37,688 nt of DNA from an uncultured Phocaeicola sp. (lineage in GTDB: Bacteria; Bacteroidota; Bacteroidia; Bacteroidales; Bacteroidaceae): positions 1-37,688 of the forward strand of contig CALUKX010000026.1 in the NCBI GenBank assembly GCA_944321335.1, written 5' to 3'. Below are positions 32,361 to 37,688 of this stretch, piece by piece. A program made the translations under genes and the position numbers. Position 1 is the stretch's first letter. Each line of letters opens with the position of its first letter. The notes under the pieces are model-generated. The model made no database searches, had not been told where the DNA came from, and saw only the letters and a program-made list of their open reading frames with translations.

Positions 32361-35282
32361 ATGAATAGACTATTCCGATTTTCGTGCTTGGTGGTATTGA
32401 TGTCTGCCGCTCTGGGCATGAACGGCGCAAGCCCTAAGGACTACACTTACACAACAGTGCCCAACGATCCGTTGAAGGCACGCATCTACACATTGGATAA
32501 CGGATTGAAAGTGTACATGACTGTGAACAAGGAACAGCCACGTATCCAGACCTATATTGCCGTTCGTGTGGGTGGAAAGAACGACCCGGCAGAAACTACC
32601 GGCCTGGCTCACTATTTCGAGCATTTGATGTTTAAAGGAACCGATCATTTCGGTACGATGAATTACGAGGCTGAAAAACCGTTGCTCGACCAGATCGAAC
32701 GGCAGTTTGAAGTCTATCGCCAGACTACCGACAGCCTTTTACGTGTTCGTATCTACCAGACTATCGACAGCCTTTCTTACGAGGCTTCGAAGTTTGCGAT
32801 TCCGAACGAATATGACAAACTGATGGCCGCTATCGGTGCCAACGGGACCAATGCCTATACCAGTTACGATGTAACCTGCTATACAGAGGATATTCCGAGC
32901 AATCAGATTGAGAACTGGGCTAAGGTGCAGGCGGAACGTTTTAAGAATTGTGTGATCCGCGGATTCCATACCGAACTCGAAGCGGTATATGAAGAAAAGA
33001 ATATGTCGCTTACCCAAGACAACAATAAATTGTTCGATAATATTCTTGCCGCATTGTTTCCTCATCATCCCTATGGTACGCAGACCGTGTTAGGTACACA
33101 GAATGATTTGAAGAATCCTTCCATCACCAATATCAAGAATTATTTCAAGGTATGGTATGTGCCTAACAACATGGCCATCTGTTTGTCGGGCGATTTCAAT
33201 CCGGAGGAGATGATCGCTACAATCGACAAATATTTTGGGGATATGCAGCCGAATCCGAATCTGCCGGAGTTGAAATTTACAAAGGAAGCTGAGATAGTCC
33301 GACCCATCGTGCGTGATGTTTATGGCTTGGATGCCGAAAATGTAGCTTTGGCATGGCGCTTCCCGGGGGCGGCGAGTAAAGATATGGATGTGCTGCAGGT
33401 TGTCAGTCAGATTCTGTACAACGGACAGGCCGGGCTGATAGACCTTAATTTGGCACAGCAACAGAAAGTGTTGGCCGGTTATTGCTATCCGATTTCATTT
33501 GCGGATTACAGTATTTTCCTCATGGGTGGTATACCCAAGCAAGGGCAGACTATGGAACAGGTGAAGAATCTGCTTTTGGGAGAGCTGAAAAAACTTCGTG
33601 AAGGTGATTTCGACGAAAGAATCCTGGAGGCGAACGTCAATAATTTCAAATTATATCAGCTTCATCGTCTGGAATCGAATGAGTCGCGTGCCGATATGTT
33701 TGTCCAGTCGTTCATTAATGGCAGCGAATGGGCTGATGAAGTTACGGCAATCGACCGTATCTCCCGACTTACCAAGAAAGATATCGTAGACTTTGCAAAT
33801 AAATATCTGAAAGATACCAATCTGGCCATCGTTTACAAGCATCAGGGAAAAGACCCGAATGAAAAGAAGATGACCAAGCCACAGATTACTCCGATTGTAA
33901 TGAACCGCGATACGGTCAGCGATTTCCTGAAGGACGTTCAGAACGCTGCTGTGAAACCGATTGAACCGATATTCCTTGACTTCTCGAAAGATATGGCGCA
34001 ACTGAAGGCTGTATCGGATATTCCTATATTGTATAAACGGAATACCTCGAATGACCTTTTCCAGCTTGTATACCTGTTTGATATGGGAAATAATAATGAT
34101 AAGGTTCTGGGATTGGCCGCTCAATATCTGGAATATTTGGGTACGAGCAAGATGACTCCCGAAGAGGTTAAGGGTGAATTCTATCGGATGGCTTGTTCAT
34201 TCTCTGTATATCCCGGTAATGAACGTACTTATGCGGTTCTTTCCGGACTTGGAGAAAATATGCCTGCAGCCATGAAACTCTTTGAAAGTTTGTTGTCGGA
34301 TGCAAAGATTGATTCTGAGGCTTATACGAATTTGGTGTGTGATGTGCTGAAATCACGTCAGGATGCAAAACTGAATCAGGATGAGAATTTTGATCGCTTG
34401 ATGAATTACGTTAAGTATGGTCAGGAATCGCCTGCCACTAATATTGTGACAGAAACGGAACTTAAGGTGATGGATCCACAGGAATTGGTCGATCGCATCA
34501 AACGCCTGAACAGCTATGAACACCGTATCCTGTATTATGGACCGATGCCGGAGAATGAGTTGCTCGCTATTATAAACAAGGAGCATAAAGTTCCGGCGGA
34601 ACTTAAACCTGTTCCTGAAAATCCCATTTTCAAGCAACAGCTTACTCCTGAGACCAAGATTTACATTGCCCCTTATGATGCGAAACAGATTTATATGTCA
34701 CAGTATTCCAACCGCGGTGAAAAATATGATCCGTCGGTAGAACCTGTCCGCCAGTTGTATAACGAGTATTTCGGAGGTGGCATGAATTCCATCGTTTTCC
34801 AGGAAATCCGTGAAAGTCGTGGTTTGGCTTATTCGGCAGGTGGAAGCGTCCGTCGTCCTGTTTATTTGAAGGATCCGTATGTCCTATCCACTTTCATAGC
34901 TACCCAGAACGATAAGATGATTGATGCGGTTACCAATTTCAACCGTATTGTCGAGGATATGCCTCAATCGGAAGCGGCTTTTAAATTGGCTAAAGATGCA
35001 TTGATTGCCCGTCTGCGTACCGAACGTATTACCAAGATGGATGTCATCTGGTCGTTCATAGGCCAGCAGTATTTGGGACAGGATGTTGATAGCCGTATCA
35101 AGGCTTACAATGATATCCGACAGATGACGTTGCAGGATGTGATTGATTACCAGAAGAAATGGGTAAAGGGACGTACCTATACTTATGGAATCTTGGGTGA
35201 CAAGAAAGATTTGGATATGGAAGCATTGAAGAAATTTGGTCCGGTTATCGAACTGACTACCGAACAGATTTTCGGATATTGA
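32361..35282 (+). CDS. Exported M16-family zinc peptidase
   Basis: 973 residues, two fused M16 halves. The zinc site HxxEH is H84-Y-F-E87-H88 (HYFEHLMFKG), with the third ligand in the ELEAVYEEKN segment about 130 residues on. The second half lacks HxxEH but keeps the inactive-half marker RESRGLAYSAGG. An N-terminal hydrophobic segment (about 6-20) is a signal peptide, so it acts in the periplasm. It follows the S41 and PatB-like genes and ends at a strong terminator. Confidence 0.95.
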   Translation: MNRLFRFSCLVVLMSAALGMNGASPKDYTYTTVPNDPLKARIYTLDNGLKVYMTVNKEQPRIQTYIAVRVGGKNDPAETTGLAHYFEHLMFKGTDHFGTMNYEAEKPLLDQIERQFEVYRQTTDSLLRVRIYQTIDSLSYEASKFAIPNEYDKLMAAIGANGTNAYTSYDVTCYTEDIPSNQIENWAKVQAERFKNCVIRGFHTELEAVYEEKNMSLTQDNNKLFDNILAALFPHHPYGTQTVLGTQNDLKNPSITNIKNYFKVWYVPNNMAICLSGDFNPEEMIATIDKYFGDMQPNPNLPELKFTKEAEIVRPIVRDVYGLDAENVALAWRFPGAASKDMDVLQVVSQILYNGQAGLIDLNLAQQQKVLAGYCYPISFADYSIFLMGGIPKQGQTMEQVKNLLLGELKKLREGDFDERILEANVNNFKLYQLHRLESNESRADMFVQSFINGSEWADEVTAIDRISRLTKKDIVDFANKYLKDTNLAIVYKHQGKDPNEKKMTKPQITPIVMNRDTVSDFLKDVQNAAVKPIEPIFLDFSKDMAQLKAVSDIPILYKRNTSNDLFQLVYLFDMGNNNDKVLGLAAQYLEYLGTSKMTPEEVKGEFYRMACSFSVYPGNERTYAVLSGLGENMPAAMKLFESLLSDAKIDSEAYTNLVCDVLKSRQDAKLNQDENFDRLMNYVKYGQESPATNIVTETELKVMDPQELVDRIKRLNSYEHRILYYGPMPENELLAIINKEHKVPAELKPVPENPIFKQQLTPETKIYIAPYDAKQIYMSQYSNRGEKYDPSVEPVRQLYNEYFGGGMNSIVFQEIRESRGLAYSAGGSVRRPVYLKDPYVLSTFIATQNDKMIDAVTNFNRIVEDMPQSEAAFKLAKDALIARLRTERITKMDVIWSFIGQQYLGQDVDSRIKAYNDIRQMTLQDVIDYQKKWVKGRTYTYGILGDKKDLDMEALKKFGPVIELTTEQIFGY

Positions 35283-35301
35283 TGATATTTACTTATATAT
35301 G

Positions 35302-35341
35302 AAAACTCCGGAAAGGACAATTCCCTTCCGGAGTTTTTTTT
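35302..35341 (+). terminator. Terminator after the M16 peptidase gene
   Basis: Stem aaaactccggaa/ttccggagtttt, extended inward by AGG/CCT, then a T-run. It is 20 bases after the stop and faces the end of trpB2. Confidence 0.9.
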
Positions 35342-35378
35342 ATTTTCTCTTGTCTGATAGAAATTAGGTGGTGTAGGA

Positions 35379-36746
35379 TTACTGCAGCTTATCCACTTCC
35401 TCTAAATTCTGTTCGATTTCTTCGTCGCTCAAGGCATAATTGGTCAGGTCGCCTGCCAGATATTGGTCGTAGGCAGTCATATCGATCAGACCATGACCCG
35501 ACAAGTTGAAGAGGATGACTTTCTCTTCGCCAGTTTCGATACACTTCTTCGCTTCCCGTACAGCGGCTGCAATGGCATGACACGATTCGGGAGCCGGAAT
35601 GATACCTTCGGCTTTGGCAAACAGGATACCTGCATCGAACGATTCAAGCTGCTGGATATCTACCGCTTCCATCAGTCCGTCTTTCAACAGTTGCGATACG
35701 ATGACTCCTGCACCGTGATAGCGCAAGCCTCCGGCATGGATGTTGGCCGGCTTGAAATTATGGCCGAGGGTGAACATCGGAAGTAGCGGGGTATATCCGG
35801 CCTCATCACCATAATCGTATTCGAACTTACCGCGGGTGAGTTTCGGACACGATGCGGGTTCTGCCGCAATGTAGCGTGTCTTCTTTCCTTCGAGGATGGT
35901 ATGCCGCATGAACGGGAAACTGATACCACCGAAATTGGAACCTCCTCCGAAACAGCCGATAATCATGTCGGGATATTCGCCTGCCATCTCCATCTGCTTT
36001 TCGGCCTCTAGACCGATGATAGTCTGATGGAGGGTTACGTGGCTCAATACGGAACCTAGCGTGTATTTACAGTTTGGGGTAGTCATGGCTAGTTCCACGG
36101 CTTCCGAAATGGCTGTACCCAGCGAACCCATGTGGTTCGGATATTTGGTCAGAATGTCTTTTCCGGCACGGGTCGACATTGATGGAGAAGGGGTAACCTG
36201 TGCTCCGAATGTCTGCATGATGCTTCGGCGGTAAGGCTTCTGTTCATAACTGATCTTAACCTGATAAACCGCAGCTTCTAGTCCGAAAACCTTGGCAGCG
36301 TACGACAGGGCTGCACCCCATTGTCCGGCACCGGTTTCTGTCGTTACATTGGTCACGCCTTCCTGTTTGCAGTAATATGCTTGAGCCAGAGCCGAATTCA
36401 ACTTATGTGAACCTACCGGACTCACACTCTCGTTCTTGAAATAGATGTGAGCCGGAGTGCCCAAAGCTTTCTCCAATCCGTAAGCACGTACCAACGGAGT
36501 GCTGCGGTAATACTTGTACATTTCACGCACCTGTTCCGGAATTTCAATCCATGCATCGGTCTGGTTGAGCTCCTGTTGGCACAACTCCTTGGCGAAAATA
36601 GGATAGAGATCCTCAGGCTTCAGTGGTTGTTTGGTCTTCGGATTCAAAGGCGGCATAGGCTTGTTCTTCATGTCGGCCTGTATGTTGTACCAATAACGGG
36701 GAATATCGTCTTCTGCAAGGAAGAATCTTTTCTGTTTTGTACTCAT
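35379..36746 (-). CDS. trpB2: TrpB2-type tryptophan synthase beta-like enzyme
   Basis: 455 residues, a fold type II PLP enzyme. The PLP lysine is K115 in GSHKLNSAL; ETGAGQWGAAL and GCFGGGSNFGG are the substrate and phosphate loops. The long N-terminal extension and overall length are those of TrpB2 rather than TrpB1, which normally pairs with TrpA. TrpB2 can make tryptophan from indole and serine, or may use other nucleophiles. No trp genes are nearby, so it is a stand-alone salvage-type enzyme. Confidence 0.95.
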   Translation of the reverse strand: MSTKQKRFFLAEDDIPRYWYNIQADMKNKPMPPLNPKTKQPLKPEDLYPIFAKELCQQELNQTDAWIEIPEQVREMYKYYRSTPLVRAYGLEKALGTPAHIYFKNESVSPVGSHKLNSALAQAYYCKQEGVTNVTTETGAGQWGAALSYAAKVFGLEAAVYQVKISYEQKPYRRSIMQTFGAQVTPSPSMSTRAGKDILTKYPNHMGSLGTAISEAVELAMTTPNCKYTLGSVLSHVTLHQTIIGLEAEKQMEMAGEYPDMIIGCFGGGSNFGGISFPFMRHTILEGKKTRYIAAEPASCPKLTRGKFEYDYGDEAGYTPLLPMFTLGHNFKPANIHAGGLRYHGAGVIVSQLLKDGLMEAVDIQQLESFDAGILFAKAEGIIPAPESCHAIAAAVREAKKCIETGEEKVILFNLSGHGLIDMTAYDQYLAGDLTNYALSDEEIEQNLEEVDKLQ

Positions 36747-36771
36747 ATGTTTTAGATTTTAAAGTTTTGCG

Positions 36772-36801
36772 CAAATTTAGTAAAGAATTGAAACTTTACA
36801 A
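36772..36801 (-). promoter_or_regulatory. Promoter of trpB2
   Basis: Minus strand TTG at 36801-36799, 19-base spacer, TAAATTTG at 36779-36772, 26 bases before the start codon. No leader ORF fits in so short a 5' end. Confidence 0.65.
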
Positions 36802-36915
36802 TAGATATTGCTTTTATTTTGATTCTTCTTTCCTTGGATTGTCTGAGAAACGGAGAATTCTTTATTCTGGTACACAGCAAGGAAATTCAGTGTGTAAACC
36901 TTATGCCAATCCTCT
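36802..36915. other. Non-coding stretch before the tandem repeats
   Basis: No gene, strong hairpin or promoter seen. The last 22 bases (894-915 of this kilobase) may be a decayed extra repeat unit. Confidence 0.4.
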
Positions 36916-37003
36916 CTTGACGAAACTCCAATCCTTCCTTGACGAAATTCAAGAACTCCTTTGAGAATACTCAAAAACTCCTTTGGAATTATCTAAGGGG
37001 TAC
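36916..37003. repeat. 22-bp period tandem repeat, four degenerate units
   Basis: Units start at 36916, 36938, 36960 and 36982. The first two share CTTGACGAAA(C/T)TC; the second and third share (C/A)AA(G/A)AACTCC; the third and fourth begin TTTG(A/G). The exact 22-base spacing is two DNA turns. No ORF. Confidence 0.65.
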
Positions 37004-37122
37004 TGGCAGAATGATTTTCTGTAGCCATTCCTTTTTATAAATGTAATGAATTTTCCTTCATTTGATGAGGCTTCGGAAAACGGCCATTATCCTAATCTGA
37101 AACAAGCCTTTGCTGATTATCA

Positions 37123-37182
37123 GTGAGTTTGTGTGAAGGGACGTGAAGGGAAATGAAACGTGGTGAAACGTTGTGAAGGGGG
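37123..37182. repeat. 10-bp period tandem repeat, six units
   Basis: Core GTGAAGGG or GTGAAACG at 37133, 37143, 37153 (ATGAAACG), 37163 and 37173, each followed by two variable bases, with a weaker unit GTGAGTTT at 37123. The period is exactly 10 bases. Strongly purine-rich on the plus strand. Confidence 0.75.
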
Positions 37183-37336
37183 TGGGTTCACAGGAATGTG
37201 TTAAGAATCAATGTGATATGATCCGTTGGGGCGAAATTCGTATTTTGACTGATTCCATAAAAAGGAAGGAATTTAAGACGTGTAAAAATAATTTATATAC
37301 CTCGAATGTGGTATGTAAAATACCATTAAAATGGGA

Positions 37337-37367
37337 TTGTGTACCATCATCGCCTATCATACCTTTG
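37337..37367 (+). promoter_or_regulatory. Promoter of the Cys-rich leader
   Basis: TTG at 37337-37339, 20-base spacer, TACCTTTG at 37360-37367. Transcription would start near 37374, about 40 bases before the leader ORF. Confidence 0.7.
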
Positions 37368-37412
37368 TAACATCAATTTAAACCTATTCTTAATCAATAA
37401 AAACAAGGCAAA

Positions 37413-37511
37413 ATGAGACGATATACATTAAATAGATGCTCCGAATGGCAAAAGCGATGCTGTTGTTGCCTTGATATGCGAATGTGCCTCCCGGCACGAT
37501 GTATGGATTGA
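37413..37511 (+). CDS. Cys-rich short ORF, candidate cysteine leader peptide
   Basis: A 32-codon ORF: begins MRRYTLNRCSEW, then QKRCCCCLDMRMCLP, ends ARCMD and TGA. Seven of 32 residues are Cys, with four consecutive Cys codons (TGC TGT TGT TGC, 37458-37469). Chance Cys runs like this are rare, and the ORF follows a good promoter directly, as the pheA leader does. It lies about 140 bases before a hairpin at the window edge. This fits a ribosome-stalling sensor of Cys-tRNA supply for a downstream gene outside the window. Alternative: a small Cys-rich metal-binding protein. No Shine-Dalgarno beyond AAGG. Confidence 0.6.
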   Translation: MRRYTLNRCSEWQKRCCCCLDMRMCLPARCMD

Positions 37512-37650
37512 ATCCTTGCTCTACGGATAGAAGTCTTATAAAGGGTAAGGAATGGAGATTGACTTGCTCTTTTTATTATTCATTAAAAAATACAACACAT
37601 GAACTTTATAGATAACGTGAGTTCGATATAAAATTAGAAAATAGACAGTT
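37512..37650 (+). other. Leader region between Cys-rich ORF and edge hairpin
   Basis: A/T-rich transcribed leader. It contains a T-run at 37570-37574 not preceded by a stable stem, and a 10-codon ATG ORF at 37599-37631 with no notable residues. No other gene seen. Confidence 0.4.
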
Positions 37651-37685
37651 GTCCGTCATTGACAAAGTTTACATCAATGGCGGGC
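37651..37685 (+). terminator. Hairpin at window edge, candidate attenuator arm
   Basis: Arms gtccgtcattga (37651-37662) and tcaatggcgggc (37674-37685) pair over 12 bases with two G-T pairs around an 11-base loop. Only TTC is visible after it, so whether a T-run follows cannot be seen. Confidence 0.5.
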
Positions 37686-37688
37686 TTC

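Noticed and set aside
36916-37182. CRISPR array
   Set aside because: Repeat periods are 22 and 10 bases with no unique spacers and no cas genes.
37173-37370. 65-residue ORF in the right intergenic region
   Set aside because: Starts inside the 10-bp repeat, runs through the promoter of the Cys leader, and has no family-like features.

Overview
The window looks like the chromosome of a gut Bacteroidales bacterium, most like Bacteroides or Phocaeicola. The evidence is the recurring Bacteroides-type promoter (TTG or TTTG, an 18-21 base spacer, then TAnnTTTG), weak or absent Shine-Dalgarno sites, tRNA genes without encoded CCA, and phylum-typical gene forms: DAHP synthase fused to chorismate mutase, TrpB2, RNase Y beside ZapA, and lipobox S41 proteases. 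Most of it is ordinary core genome. There is no prophage, insertion sequence or CRISPR array; the only accessory module is a HicAB toxin-antitoxin pair.

Layout. 1-300: the 3' part of tRNA-Leu, two identical tRNA-Gly genes and a terminator. 371-1222: a small unknown gene and ribE. 1307-1918: an exported unknown protein. 2166-6356 (minus strand): an aromatic amino acid operon, promoter - Phe/Tyr-rich leader peptide - attenuator - pheA - aminotransferase - DAHP synthase/chorismate mutase - tyrA. 6452-7402: a TPR protein. 7528-12114 (plus): exported protein, EamA transporter, RavA-like MoxR ATPase and ViaA-like VWA protein. 12111-15802 (minus): recJ then recQ. 16022-18639 (minus): Xaa-Pro aminopeptidase and an exported C1 peptidase. 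18777-19631: a patatin-like phospholipase. 19703-21965 (minus): small coiled-coil protein, zapA, a structured intergenic RNA, rny. 22168-23032: queD-queE. 23329-24020: hicA-hicB. 24417-24489: tRNA-Trp. 24560-25794: a DNA glycosylase-like gene and an unknown gene. 25842-29247 (minus): cysteine desulfidase-like gene, AlbA_2-domain protein and AGCS amino acid/cation symporter. 29424-29508: tRNA-Ser. 29650-35282 (plus): S41 lipoprotein protease, PatB/MalY C-S lyase and M16 protease. 35379-36746 (minus): trpB2. 36747-37688: a long intergenic stretch with two tandem-repeat blocks, then a promoter and a Cys-rich leader ORF leading to a gene beyond the window.

The most notable signals are two candidate ribosome-stalling leader peptides that a standard gene caller would miss. 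The first, at 6202-6291 (minus), is 29 residues with 9 Phe and 4 Tyr. It lies before a terminator whose arms can form mutually exclusive 1:2, 2:3 and 3:4 pairings, the classic attenuation layout, so the whole Phe/Tyr operon is probably controlled by charged tRNA supply. The second, at 37413-37511 (plus), is 32 residues with 7 Cys, including four consecutive Cys codons. It sits behind a strong promoter and before a hairpin at the window edge, which suggests a cysteine-sensing attenuator for an unseen gene. Other points worth a second look are the zapA-rny intergenic RNA (possibly 6S-like), the inverted repeat over the hicAB promoter, and the 22-bp and 10-bp period repeats near the right end.
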